From: Fidelibacterota bacterium
Lineage (GTDB): Bacteria > Fidelibacterota > Marinisomatia > Marinisomatales > UBA1611
NCBI GenBank assembly: GCA_002708715.1
Contig: PAPB01000022.1
Coordinates: 10,112-74,111 of the forward strand
Length of the DNA stretch: 64,000 bases
Direction of reading: 5' to 3'
The notes beneath the pieces are model-generated. The model was not told the DNA's origin. It saw only the letters and a list, made by a program, of their open reading frames with translations, and did not search any database. The translations under genes and the position numbers were made by a program. Below, piece by piece: positions 8,867 through 18,151 of this stretch (positions are counted from its first letter, which is position 1; every line of letters starts with the position of its first letter).

Positions 8867-11800
8867 CTAAATACTTCTTTGAAAACTAAATACCCAATTA
8901 TTCTTGTCTATTTTTGTTTCACCAACATTGTATATTAAAAAAGGCAAATCGATTCTACAGAATAAATACTTTTCAAATATTTTTGTTTTTAAATTGACTC
9001 CGAATCCAGCATCTGCCAAAACACGATTAGAATATCCAGATGGTTTCTCTCTATCCCAAAAAGTTCCCGCATCCGCAAAAATTGTAAAAGCAAAATTCAA
9101 TTTATTATCCAATAAATTTTTATCTATACCAATCTCCGATGAAGACGAAATCAAAGCCTCAGCTCCTCTCTCTCCAGAATTAACAAAGCCTCTTAAATTC
9201 CCTTCACCTGGCATATGATAGTTTAAGAATAATTGTTCTTGACCATAAAATTGATCAACTAAATATTTTTTTTTCAACAAATCATTTGAGCTATTACCCT
9301 CAATATTATATCCCTCTTGACCTGGAACAAATGATTTTGCCCAAATTTTTCCTACTATAAATCTTTGGTAATAATTTAATCCAAATCTATTTTTTTTATA
9401 TTTATTACCACCTAAAGAAATCTTCTTTTTAAAATTACTATTTAATGTTAAGCGATTAAAATCCCATGTAGAAAAATAGCTAAAAGTTGATGCTGCATTT
9501 ATTGTGAAATAAACAGGCCCAATATTTGAATCCCAGTTCAAATATCCAACTGAGAGCTTACCTTGAGGATTATATCCTAATGCATTTGCTCTGGTTGAAT
9601 CATACTGGGGTTGCATATAGAATCCACCTGAGAAAATATGGGTAGAAGTACGACCATAAACTCTATTCCATTTTTTTTCGACTTCTAAACCATATTCTTT
9701 GACACCTGGCTTATTAAATCCCCAGAAATAAAATTTTGTTCTAGGGAAATAATGCACTGGTTGGCGCCATCCGCTTAAATACCAGTAAATATTTTGAGAA
9801 TTTAAAGCGTAATTGGTTTCTAGTATAGTATTTTCATATAATCCGTAAGATTTTTCCAGATTTAAACCTGGGGCAAAATCTGATCCATTTTTATCATAAT
9901 AAAAATTTGGCATCCAACGATAAATCATTTCATTACGTGGTCTATAGGCGAGACTAGGCCAATTAAAAATGATTTTCTTTTTTAATTTAGTTGTATTGTT
10001 TCTATAGTCTAAATCCATTGTTTGCACATCTGGATCAAGAGTAATTGCCTTAGGTTTTTTAGTTACAGAGAAACGCAGTGTATCATTGAACCTCCAAAGA
10101 TGCTTGTCCCACCATTGACGCTCTTTACTACCATCTTCAAACTCTGTTTCAACAAGAATAGGTAAAAATCTTAATCCTTCATTTTTTATTCCCAATTCTA
10201 TATTCCATTTGTTATTCTCTTTTATTTTTCGAAAAAATGAAATACCATAATCAAGCTTTCGAGTGGTGTGAAGCCATGGATCAAAAAACCAATCAAGTTC
10301 TTGGCCAGTATTTTCTTCAACGGCATGTATAAATTTTTGTTCATTTATATGTTTAAGTTTCCATTTATCATAAAAATATTGTATTGATTCATAAAATAGA
10401 GAGTCCCCTAAAATATATTTTAATTCAGTAAGCATAAGAGATGGCTTACCATATGCGTTGCGACTATAAGAAGTTGCATTTTTAAATAAATAAGATGGTC
10501 TACTAATATTTTCATCATACCCACTAATCATATATCGAATTGAGCTCCATTGATCGGAATGGAGAGAATTATTTAACGGCCAGTATTTTTTTGGAAATTT
10601 ATCATAGCCTTCATAAAGATTTATATCAAATCCATGTTTACCATAACGATTCATCATATAATCCCTGGTCTGATTTGTTGTAAATCCCTCATCTATCCAT
10701 GCTTCTTCAACCTCATTATTTGCTAAAATTCCATAAAAATATATATGCCCATACTCATGGACTATAAGACTTTCACTATCTCTTCCATTCATTACAAGCA
10801 TTGGGTATTCCATTCCTCCACTCTTGATTCTATCTGTGGTTGTAATTTGTGGATATGGATAATCGCCAAATATTTCTTCTAGCCAAGCTAGTGCATTAAT
10901 CGACCTCTCCAGAACCACTTTTGTCCAATCTTCTCCGCGATTTTTATCATATAACACATGAACATTTGTTTCACCATCTCGACTAATGCCACCCTCATAC
11001 AAAAAGTCCTTCGATGCCACCCAGGCAAAATCATGTACGTTCTCTGCAAAAAAAGAGACCTGTCTTCTTTTATCTTTATTTGATCCCGTGTATGTTGAAT
11101 CATAGATATCAAGCCATACACTAAAATCAATTGAAGTATCTACCGCAACTGATTCCCAACCAGGGTTTCCTTTTATAACTACACCGCTTGCAGCAATAAT
11201 AAAATCATATGGCAAATCAAAATTCACATTAAAATCTCCAAATTCCCCATAAAATTCTCCTTCAGCATGAAATACATCAGGGTGCCATCCTTTTTCATCA
11301 TATACAGCTAATTTAGGATACCATTGAGCCATATTATACTGATCTTGATAAAAACCAGCTCTCTCTACCATATCCCCAACATGGTGTGTCCAGTCTATAT
11401 CAATTCTTACAGTTTCACCTGAAGGGATTTTTTTAAATAATTTAGCTTCAAGAATAGTATCATCAATGATATAGCCTTCCATTATTGGCGTTTTATGGAT
11501 CCAAGAGGAACCATCTTTTGGTAAAGCAATAGAAAATTCATGAATGTCTATTTTACTTGTGAAACCCTCAAGGCGATCTTTAAAATACTTTGCTCGAGAC
11601 TCCCTTCCTGCGTTGCCTATGTATTCTCTGTATTTAACAGAACCAACCTGGAATGCATTTGGATAGAGATGCATATAAATTCTATCTAACGAATCTGGTG
11701 AATTATTTGTGTATTTTATTATTGTCTTTCCAGTGATCTGTCGTATAGAATCATGAAGGGTAATATCCATATCATAGTTAACTCTTTGCTGCCAATAACT

Positions 11801-11902
11801 ATCAATCGGATCTGAAAATAAATTACAAAATATTAATACAACAATAGGTGTAAGTAAACGAATCACCTCACAGACTCTGATAAAAGACTTTATCAAAAGC
11901 AT
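8867..11902 (-). CDS. M1-family zinc metallopeptidase fused to a C-terminal outer-membrane-type beta-barrel region
   Basis: 1011 residues with an N-terminal hydrophobic export segment. The gluzincin signature is complete: HEYGH at 382-386 gives HExxH, and the third zinc ligand Glu405 follows after exactly 18 residues (AWIDEGFT). GGMEYP at 362-367 corresponds to the GxMEN substrate-binding loop. The peptidase part ends near residue 635. The last ~370 residues are rich in alternating aromatic strands and include an LRGF motif (GEGNLRGFVNSGERG), as in Omp85/surface-antigen barrels, and finish WVFSFQRSI, a typical outer-membrane C-terminal strand. I infer a surface-anchored aminopeptidase. The start ATG lies 5 nt after the tlpA stop, so the gene belongs to the dsbD-tlpA operon. 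Barrel topology is inferred from sequence pattern and was not computed. Confidence 0.88.
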   Translation of the reverse strand: MLLIKSFIRVCEVIRLLTPIVVLIFCNLFSDPIDSYWQQRVNYDMDITLHDSIRQITGKTIIKYTNNSPDSLDRIYMHLYPNAFQVGSVKYREYIGNAGRESRAKYFKDRLEGFTSKIDIHEFSIALPKDGSSWIHKTPIMEGYIIDDTILEAKLFKKIPSGETVRIDIDWTHHVGDMVERAGFYQDQYNMAQWYPKLAVYDEKGWHPDVFHAEGEFYGEFGDFNVNFDLPYDFIIAASGVVIKGNPGWESVAVDTSIDFSVWLDIYDSTYTGSNKDKRRQVSFFAENVHDFAWVASKDFLYEGGISRDGETNVHVLYDKNRGEDWTKVVLERSINALAWLEEIFGDYPYPQITTTDRIKSGGMEYPMLVMNGRDSESLIVHEYGHIYFYGILANNEVEEAWIDEGFTTNQTRDYMMNRYGKHGFDINLYEGYDKFPKKYWPLNNSLHSDQWSSIRYMISGYDENISRPSYLFKNATSYSRNAYGKPSLMLTELKYILGDSLFYESIQYFYDKWKLKHINEQKFIHAVEENTGQELDWFFDPWLHTTRKLDYGISFFRKIKENNKWNIELGIKNEGLRFLPILVETEFEDGSKERQWWDKHLWRFNDTLRFSVTKKPKAITLDPDVQTMDLDYRNNTTKLKKKIIFNWPSLAYRPRNEMIYRWMPNFYYDKNGSDFAPGLNLEKSYGLYENTILETNYALNSQNIYWYLSGWRQPVHYFPRTKFYFWGFNKPGVKEYGLEVEKKWNRVYGRTSTHIFSGGFYMQPQYDSTRANALGYNPQGKLSVGYLNWDSNIGPVYFTINAASTFSYFSTWDFNRLTLNSNFKKKISLGGNKYKKNRFGLNYYQRFIVGKIWAKSFVPGQEGYNIEGNSSNDLLKKKYLVDQFYGQEQLFLNYHMPGEGNLRGFVNSGERGAEALISSSSEIGIDKNLLDNKLNFAFTIFADAGTFWDREKPSGYSNRVLADAGFGVNLKTKIFEKYLFCRIDLPFLIYNVGETKIDKNNWVFSFQRSI

Positions 11903-11907
11903 TATTA

Positions 11908-12495
11908 CTAAAGATAAGGTTTTAAATCATTATAAAAGATTGCTTCTGATCTTGGTCCGACATATCTTTTTTGAATATACCCCTCTCTATCAATGATAAA
12001 AGTAGTCGGTATTCCAGTTATCCTTTTTCCAGTCGCCTGACCATAAAGAGCCGTTACTGTTTGTGTCTCGTTTCCACTAATATCAGTCAACAATTTATAA
12101 TTAATGCCCCATTTATCAGAAAATGCTTTAATATTTTCTGGGGGTCCTGATGTAAGAGTGACACCAACAATCTCTAATCCATCGTCTTTATACTTTTTTG
12201 CCAATCTAATAAAATCAGGGATTTCTTTTCTACAAGGTCCACACCAAGTTCCCCAAAAATTAAGTAGTACAACTTTACCTTTTAACTGTTCTAAAGTAAT
12301 TGTATTACCCTCCAGATCAGCTAAACTAAAATCAGGTGCTAAAATAGAATTGCTATTCTTTACACTCTGAATATTTTTTTTATTCAATTTCTTATTTTTT
12401 TGTTGTGCGGTACTATTATCGCACCCAACAATAAATAAAAACAAGATTATAACACTAAAGTAAAAATTATTTAAGCTATTTATAGATTTTATCAT
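11908..12495 (-). CDS. TlpA/ResA-like thioredoxin-fold lipoprotein
   Basis: Periplasmic thiol-disulfide oxidoreductase, 195 residues from the ATG at 12495. That ATG overlaps the dsbD stop as ATGA and has GGAA 9 nt upstream. An in-frame ATG at 12510 would add five residues inside dsbD and looks less likely. The N-terminus is a lipoprotein signal with lipobox FIVGC (Cys25). The redox motif is WCGPC (Cys85, Cys88) in FWGTWCGPCRKE, followed by the AhpC/TSA-like fold and the cis-proline region GIPTTFIID. Coupling to dsbD suggests DsbD keeps it reduced, and it may serve cytochrome c maturation or reduce disulfides in the exported proteins encoded downstream. Confidence 0.93.
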   Translation of the reverse strand: MIKSINSLNNFYFSVIILFLFIVGCDNSTAQQKNKKLNKKNIQSVKNSNSILAPDFSLADLEGNTITLEQLKGKVVLLNFWGTWCGPCRKEIPDFIRLAKKYKDDGLEIVGVTLTSGPPENIKAFSDKWGINYKLLTDISGNETQTVTALYGQATGKRITGIPTTFIIDREGYIQKRYVGPRSEAIFYNDLKPYL

Positions 12496-14435
12496 TTGTT
12501 TGATTTCCATTTTGATTCCTCAATATAATATTTATTTATGCCCAACTTCAAAAAATCAGAAAAGCCATTAGGGATATAACCACCCGTATCTGCAAGAGTA
12601 GTTTCATTAACCGGATCTAAAATTACATAATATGGTTGAGTCGCTTGCTTATAACGTTCAAACTGCATCTTAGCATAGACTTCACTTAGTGAATCTTTTT
12701 TATCTACATACAGTCTAGCTAAAACCATTCTATCAAGTTGATCCTTTACTAATTTTTCTGGAAAAACTCTACGTTCCATAACACGACAATTTGCACAATA
12801 TACACCTGTAAAATCAATAAATAATGGCTTGTTATCTTTTTTTGCTTTTTCAAGAGCCTCATCATACTGATCTACAAACCATCCCTCTTCACGTGCAATA
12901 TCATCCTCTGTTGGAGGAGGTGGAACAAGTGCTTCAATAAATTCATCCATCAAACGTGGCATTTTATTATAATGATAAGTAGGCGGGTGCAGTGCTGACA
13001 TAGCGATAGGATAAAGGAATAAAGCAATTAGTAAGATACCAACTATTCTTCCTTTGCCAATAGAAAATCGCTTTATATTATTTGCAGAACCTACAGTGAA
13101 TAAACCCATAAGGTATCCAATAAGTAACACCCCTATGATAAGAAAAATTATCAACACTATATTTCTTGGAAGAATTCCTAGACCCCACTCTAAATCAGGA
13201 ACCCAAAGAAACTTTACCGCTGCCGCGATTTCAATAAACCCAAAACTTATTTTTAAAGTTTCCATCCAAGACCCTGAGTTAGGCAATTTATCCAACGCTT
13301 TTGGGAAAAGTGATAAAGCAACAAAAGGTGCGGCAAAAACAATACCATAAATTATCATACCATATAAGCTAGTTAACATTCCCCCAGCAGTACCTGTCGC
13401 TGCAACAACTAACAAAGTACCAACAACTGGAACCGTACAACTAAAACTAGTAATTGAGAAAGCTACACCAAGTAATAAAGCTCCTATATATGCACTTGTC
13501 GCAGATTGTCCTGCTTGATCAGTTTTATTAACCAAATTCCCAGCAACATTAATATTTACTATACCAAACATCCATAATGCAAAAAATATGAATAAGACTC
13601 CTAGACCAAGATTTAACCATGGGTTTGTTGCAATAAAATTTCCAATATTTGCATATTTAGACTGTGCCGCAATATCGTTTACTCCCCATGAAAGAATACT
13701 GACTACTAGACCTATTATAACAAAAGTACCTGCAATACCTAAACCATAGAAAAATGCTATTGTCATTCTACCAATATTTTTTTCATCAGACATTTTCCCG
13801 AAAAAAGAAATAATAATAGGAATCATTGGATACACACATGGCATAATCCAACTTATGATTGCACCTCCAATGGCTAATAAAAAAACACCCAAAAGTGAAT
13901 TATCCATATAATCCTTTTTTGATTGTTCAATTGCATTAGAGAATGAAGTTTTACCTTTACGTGGGGGGCCTTCTTCCACTTCAAAATAAATTGTGCTGCT
14001 TTTCAGATTAGGAGGATAACATAATCTTTCATTACATACCATATAGTAAACTTCTATCTCAATTGGATATTTTCCTGGATCTAGATTTCTTTTTAACCTA
14101 ACAGGATAAGTAAAACCAGTATTACCTTCGTGATAATATGTATCAGAATCAAACCCTGGATCAAAAGCATATTTTGGTTCAGGCTCAATAAGCGTTCCGA
14201 ATGAACTAATAGCATCACTTTTCAAAGTTATTTCAGTTGGTAATGGACCTTCCGCAATCTTATGTACGGAGTAAATATGCCATTGCTTTTCCATTAAAGC
14301 TTCTATCTCAACATTAATAACTTCCCCTGCTCTAGCTTTAGACGCAGTATTTGATACTATTTTTACGGGATTAGTTTGACCACATACAATACCAAGATAA
14401 ATAACGATGATTAATATTTTTTTAAATTCTTTCAT
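12492..14435 (-). CDS. dsbD: thiol:disulfide interchange protein DsbD
   Basis: Inner-membrane electron relay from cytoplasmic thioredoxin to periplasmic partners. From the ATG at 14435 (647 aa) there is a signal peptide and an N-terminal DsbD-alpha domain with Cys134 and Cys139 (YMVCNERLC). The multi-helix CcdA-like core follows, with paired cysteine regions IMPCVYPMIP and SFSCTVPVVG. The C-terminal thioredoxin domain has YCANC (Cys547, Cys550). A TTG at 14456 could add seven residues, but the ATG start gives a clean signal peptide, so I chose it; neither start has a strong Shine-Dalgarno. The stop overlaps the tlpA start by 4 nt. All three DsbD modules are present, and the length is somewhat above that of E. 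coli DsbD. Confidence 0.95.
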   Translation of the reverse strand: MKEFKKILIIVIYLGIVCGQTNPVKIVSNTASKARAGEVINVEIEALMEKQWHIYSVHKIAEGPLPTEITLKSDAISSFGTLIEPEPKYAFDPGFDSDTYYHEGNTGFTYPVRLKRNLDPGKYPIEIEVYYMVCNERLCYPPNLKSSTIYFEVEEGPPRKGKTSFSNAIEQSKKDYMDNSLLGVFLLAIGGAIISWIMPCVYPMIPIIISFFGKMSDEKNIGRMTIAFFYGLGIAGTFVIIGLVVSILSWGVNDIAAQSKYANIGNFIATNPWLNLGLGVLFIFFALWMFGIVNINVAGNLVNKTDQAGQSATSAYIGALLLGVAFSITSFSCTVPVVGTLLVVAATGTAGGMLTSLYGMIIYGIVFAAPFVALSLFPKALDKLPNSGSWMETLKISFGFIEIAAAVKFLWVPDLEWGLGILPRNIVLIIFLIIGVLLIGYLMGLFTVGSANNIKRFSIGKGRIVGILLIALFLYPIAMSALHPPTYHYNKMPRLMDEFIEALVPPPPTEDDIAREEGWFVDQYDEALEKAKKDNKPLFIDFTGVYCANCRVMERRVFPEKLVKDQLDRMVLARLYVDKKDSLSEVYAKMQFERYKQATQPYYVILDPVNETTLADTGGYIPNGFSDFLKLGINKYYIEESKWKSNK

Positions 14436-14459
14436 AAAAGTAAGTTTATTATTCAATTT

Positions 14460-15344
14460 TCATGATACCAAAAGTCTTTGTTTCTTTTCATGTATTTTCT
14501 TCTTTAATTCATCTATATTTTTCTTTACGGCTATCTTTCCTTGATTAAACAACTCATCGCAATATTTAAATTCAGACCAATTTTTACCTAATGTATCTGG
14601 TCGGATTACATAATCTGCTTGTTGAGATAGTAAACCCTTCAATCTATTTGAGGTTATAATATTTGCACGTTTTGTTATAGACTTCGCATTTAAAGAATCT
14701 AATTCTTTATATTCATAGAGACCAATATCAACAGCTATAATAAAATCACATTCTTTTTTTAAAATTGGAATTGGAATTGGCATTCCCACACCTCCATCCG
14801 TGATAATTTTTTTGCCTATATATGTTGGAGCAATTACACCAGGTATTGAACAGCTCTGAACTAAAGCATCTATAATATCACCACTTTCATATACTATATC
14901 TTTTCCATTTTCTAAATCTGTTACAACTACTTTTAATGGTATTTTTAAATCATTAAAAGCATTAAAAGGAACTAAAGTTTTTAAACTATTTTTTAATTGT
15001 CTTTTACTAATTATTGAATCCTTATGTAAACTTAATAATGCAACAGCATATTCAATAATTTTAATTTTTAGTTTAGCAAAAAGAGATTCTGAATTATTAT
15101 TAAAAAAAATATTAACAGAGTTATTGTACTTTTCATTATCCCATAATTTTCTCATTTTTTTTTCTATCCAGAAAGGATCTTTTGAATAAGCATACATGGC
15201 AGCGATAACAGAACCTGAGCTAACTCCAGAAATAATATCAAATTCTATTCCTGCGAGCGACATTTCTTGAAGTACACCTATATGAGCTGCGCCTCTAGCT
15301 CCGCCTCCTCCAAGAGCAATCCCTAACGAAGGACTTGTTTTCAC
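14460..15344 (-). CDS. patatin-like phospholipase (RssA/NTE family)
   Basis: A 294-residue cytoplasmic or membrane-associated acyl hydrolase. The oxyanion-hole glycine run GGGGARG is at residues 12-18. The nucleophile elbow GVSSG (40-44) gives catalytic Ser42, and the dyad Asp183 lies in TDGGVGMP. The length matches short bacterial RssA-type patatins without an added barrel. Start is GTG, overlapping the upstream cyclophilin stop as GTGA, so translation is probably coupled. The natural substrate cannot be read from sequence. Confidence 0.93.
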   Translation of the reverse strand: MKTSPSLGIALGGGGARGAAHIGVLQEMSLAGIEFDIISGVSSGSVIAAMYAYSKDPFWIEKKMRKLWDNEKYNNSVNIFFNNNSESLFAKLKIKIIEYAVALLSLHKDSIISKRQLKNSLKTLVPFNAFNDLKIPLKVVVTDLENGKDIVYESGDIIDALVQSCSIPGVIAPTYIGKKIITDGGVGMPIPIPILKKECDFIIAVDIGLYEYKELDSLNAKSITKRANIITSNRLKGLLSQQADYVIRPDTLGKNWSEFKYCDELFNQGKIAVKKNIDELKKKIHEKKQRLLVS

Positions 15345-16021
15345 TTACTACGTTTTCCCAGAGACACATTCATTTCTACTCTACGATTTGGATTGTCCCT
15401 TGCGTCTCTCGGCAAATTAATTATTTGATCTATTATCTCATCACCCTCAATAACTTGTCCAAATACCGTATATTTTCCATTGAGGTGTGCAACATCTGTC
15501 GCACAAATAAAAAATTGGCTACCTCCACTGTTTGGATTATTGGATCTCGCCATGGATAGAATACCTCTCTTATGTTTAATATTATTAAACTCTGCAGGAA
15601 GATTCCATGTATTCTTCTCTTCCTCTATCCCAATTCCATAGAATTTCGCGGCATGCCCACCAGTTCCATAAGTTGCTTTATTATCTCCTTTTGTATTCGG
15701 ATCACCACCCTGTATCATAAAACCTGGAATTACACGATGAAAAATAGTACCATTATAATAGCCATTTTTTGCATGTAATTTAAAACTCTCGACATGTTTA
15801 GGAGCTGCTCCTTCAAAAAATTCAACAACCATGTCACCATAATTTGTAGAAATAATGGCGACATCCATCATAGGCTTTTTTGATTCTACATTAGTGTTTT
15901 TTTCTTCAGTTACTTGATTTTTTTGATTGTTATTTTTCAATGTATTTTCCTTTTTATTTTCACTACAACCCGTAAAGATAATACTGGATACGAATAATAG
16001 ATTAATTAGATATTTTATCAT
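15341..16021 (-). CDS. cyclophilin-type peptidyl-prolyl cis-trans isomerase, lipoprotein
   Basis: A 226-residue proline isomerase likely tethered to a membrane facing the periplasm. The N-terminus has a lipobox (SSIIFTGC) followed by a charged low-complexity linker rich in Lys, Asn and Glu. The cyclophilin domain runs from about 52, with [15 protein letters not shown] (the catalytic-Arg region), the GTGG loop and [11 protein letters not shown]. The start ATG overlaps the pyrE stop as ATGA, and its stop overlaps the patatin start. Linkage to pyrimidine genes looks positional and does not imply a shared pathway. Confidence 0.95.
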   Translation of the reverse strand: MIKYLINLLFVSSIIFTGCSENKKENTLKNNNQKNQVTEEKNTNVESKKPMMDVAIISTNYGDMVVEFFEGAAPKHVESFKLHAKNGYYNGTIFHRVIPGFMIQGGDPNTKGDNKATYGTGGHAAKFYGIGIEEEKNTWNLPAEFNNIKHKRGILSMARSNNPNSGGSQFFICATDVAHLNGKYTVFGQVIEGDEIIDQIINLPRDARDNPNRRVEMNVSLGKRSK

Positions 16022-16593
16022 GAATATCGACTCCCTGGTTTTTGTATTGGAATTTCAGCTAGCTCATGAGGCAAATCATTTTCATTATAGCTAACTGCGT
16101 TTAGTTTTATAATTGAGTATTGATTACGATGCAAATCAACAGTTCCATTACTACGATCTACAAGGACACCAATACCTAAAATTTCTGCATTAGCGGATTG
16201 TACTAAATTCATGACCTCTTTTACAGAACCGCCAGTAGTAATAACATCCTCAACAATTAATACTTTTTCTCCACATTTTATCTCAAATCCTCTTCGAATA
16301 ATCATAGCACCATTTTTCCTTTCAGCAAAAATAGTTCTACAACCGAGTTGGGTTCCTACTTCAGTACCCAGGACTACCCCTCCAATAGCAGGAGAAATAA
16401 TAAGATCTGGTTTTTTATCCTCAAACTCATCTGCAATCATAATAGAAAAAGCGGTGAGATATTCAGGATGCTGTAAAACCTTAGCACATTGAAAATAGCT
16501 AGCACTATGTCTACCAGAGGTAAGAACAAAATGTCCTTCTAATAGAGCGCCTGTTGATTTAAAAATATTAATTATTTGGTCGTTTTCATTCAT
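16018..16593 (-). CDS. pyrE: orotate phosphoribosyltransferase
   Basis: Transfers the phosphoribosyl group from PRPP to orotate to make OMP in pyrimidine synthesis. At 191 residues it is close to family length. The PRPP-binding signature is [16 protein letters not shown]. The N-terminal [16 protein letters not shown] matches the PyrE orotate/PRPP loop consensus (LxSGxxSxxY), which separates it from other type I phosphoribosyltransferases. The ATG abuts the pyrF stop directly, so the two pyrimidine genes are expressed together. Confidence 0.97.
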   Translation of the reverse strand: MNENDQIINIFKSTGALLEGHFVLTSGRHSASYFQCAKVLQHPEYLTAFSIMIADEFEDKKPDLIISPAIGGVVLGTEVGTQLGCRTIFAERKNGAMIIRRGFEIKCGEKVLIVEDVITTGGSVKEVMNLVQSANAEILGIGVLVDRSNGTVDLHRNQYSIIKLNAVSYNENDLPHELAEIPIQKPGSRYS

Positions 16594-17382
16594 CTATAAT
16601 ATTTCTCTCATTCGCATTAAATAATTTGAAGCTGCTTTCTGGATTGATTTTGAACTCATATCACCCGCGAAACTAATACTTCTTGATATATTAATAAGAC
16701 CAATTCCACTTTGGTTCCCTATTTTTAAAGAAGTTAAAAGATCACCGCCTTGAGCTCCTACACCTGGGATTAGTAACGGCATTCCATTGGAAATATCACG
16801 TATCATTTGTAACTCTCTAGGTGCTGTAGCGCCAACTACAAGCCCAATATTATCTTTACCATTTAAATCATTTGCCATATGTACAACCTTTTCAAAAAGA
16901 GTCATTCCATTTTCCTTCATATTTTGTATCTCTTCAGCTGATGAATTTGAAGTTCTTGCTAATAAAAAAACTCCTTTATCAGTTTTTTCTAAAAAAGGCT
17001 TGATACTATCTCTACCCAAATAAGGATTGATTGTTACACAATCAAAGTTAAAATGATCAAAAATACTTTTAGAGTATTGAACTGCAGTATTACCTATGTC
17101 ACCTCTTTTTGCATCAGCAATTTTTATATGTTTACTACCAATAAAATCTACCGTTTCCTCTAACCATGCAAAACCTGCAGAACCCCATCTTTCAAAAAAA
17201 GCAAAATTAGGTTTATAGGCAACTGCGTATTCTTTAGTTGCGTCAATTACTTTAAAAGTATGTTCTTTTAGAGCCTGAAAATTATTTGACTTTAGCGATT
17301 CAGGACTTATATCTAAACCTACACAAAGCCACGATTTTCGCTTTTCAATAATAGATTTAATGATTGAATTAAAACTCTTCAC
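16594..17382 (-). CDS. pyrF: orotidine 5'-phosphate decarboxylase (type 2)
   Basis: Decarboxylates OMP to UMP. Catalytic residues are in DAKRGDIGNTA, and the N-terminal phosphate/ribose region is SWLCVGLDISPES. The 262-residue form starts from GTG at 17382, which gives a family-like N-terminus (about 15 residues before LCVGLD). A TTG at 17412 would add ten residues and is possible; neither has a good ribosome-binding site. It is the first gene of the minus-strand pyrF-pyrE run, divergent from the GNAT gene at 17481. The short A+T-rich gap 17383-17480 must hold both promoters. Confidence 0.94.
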   Translation of the reverse strand: MKSFNSIIKSIIEKRKSWLCVGLDISPESLKSNNFQALKEHTFKVIDATKEYAVAYKPNFAFFERWGSAGFAWLEETVDFIGSKHIKIADAKRGDIGNTAVQYSKSIFDHFNFDCVTINPYLGRDSIKPFLEKTDKGVFLLARTSNSSAEEIQNMKENGMTLFEKVVHMANDLNGKDNIGLVVGATAPRELQMIRDISNGMPLLIPGVGAQGGDLLTSLKIGNQSGIGLINISRSISFAGDMSSKSIQKAASNYLMRMREIL

Positions 17383-17480
17383 AGAATGATAATTTACCCA
17401 TTTGTGAAACAATTCAGCAATTTCAAATCAACAAATATAAAATTATTTAATTTATATACCATATCCCTAAACTTCAGGTA

Positions 17481-18086
17481 ATGGTAGAGGGATATATAAA
17501 ACAAGAACCGAACTCAATTACAAAAATTATTGCACGCAGTGGATCATTTCAAATTGAGCTTATGAATTATGTTGGGACAAATGATTATGCATCACTCATT
17601 AAAATATCAGAGTCATTAGTTGAAAAATATGGTGAAAACGCGAAATTGACTCCAAATACAATTCAGACTTATTTTAATCGAGAGGACTCTATTCCTTTTG
17701 TGGCAAGATTTCAAAATGAAATTATTGGCTATATAATTGGTATTCCACTAGAATTATTAGATAGAGAGCCATGGGCTAGACTTGATATTAATTTTGGAGA
17801 AAAAAATACCATTTACACTTACGCATTCGTAATCCAGATACCTTTTAAAGGAAATGGTTATGCTAAAATGTTAAAAAAAGTTTATTTAAATTGGGTAAAA
17901 AAGCAAGAAAATATAGCATACATGACAGGACACGTTATGCAAGGTATTTCATCTAAATTCAAAGGGGAAATTAAAATCATAGACCTGATCAATAATTGGC
18001 AAGGGACTGGGAAAATATTCGAATATTATCGTAGAGAGATTGATCCCGATAATCTTTATAAAAAAAATCTAACAACTAAGATATAA
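17481..18086 (+). CDS. GNAT-family N-acetyltransferase-like protein
   Basis: A 201-residue protein with a GNAT-like fold pattern: a central beta-strand region IPFVARFQNEIIGYIIGIP, then YTYAFVIQIPFKGNGYAKML, which resembles the acetyl-CoA binding motif A (strand followed by a Gly/Arg-rich turn and helix). The substrate is unknown. The ATG has AGG only 2 nt upstream, so initiation may be weak or use another signal. The gene stands alone between pyrF (divergent) and the symporter gene (convergent). Confidence 0.62.
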   Translation: MVEGYIKQEPNSITKIIARSGSFQIELMNYVGTNDYASLIKISESLVEKYGENAKLTPNTIQTYFNREDSIPFVARFQNEIIGYIIGIPLELLDREPWARLDINFGEKNTIYTYAFVIQIPFKGNGYAKMLKKVYLNWVKKQENIAYMTGHVMQGISSKFKGEIKIIDLINNWQGTGKIFEYYRREIDPDNLYKKNLTTKI

Positions 18087-18151
18087 CAGGTTTTGACAAA
18101 TTAAATACTATACAATCTTTATAAAATTGATACTATTTCATTAAAGTAAAA

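Noticed and set aside
12496-12510. Upstream ATG for the TlpA-like gene
   Set aside because: The ATG at 12495 forms an ATGA overlap with dsbD, has GGAA at good spacing and gives a clean lipoprotein signal.
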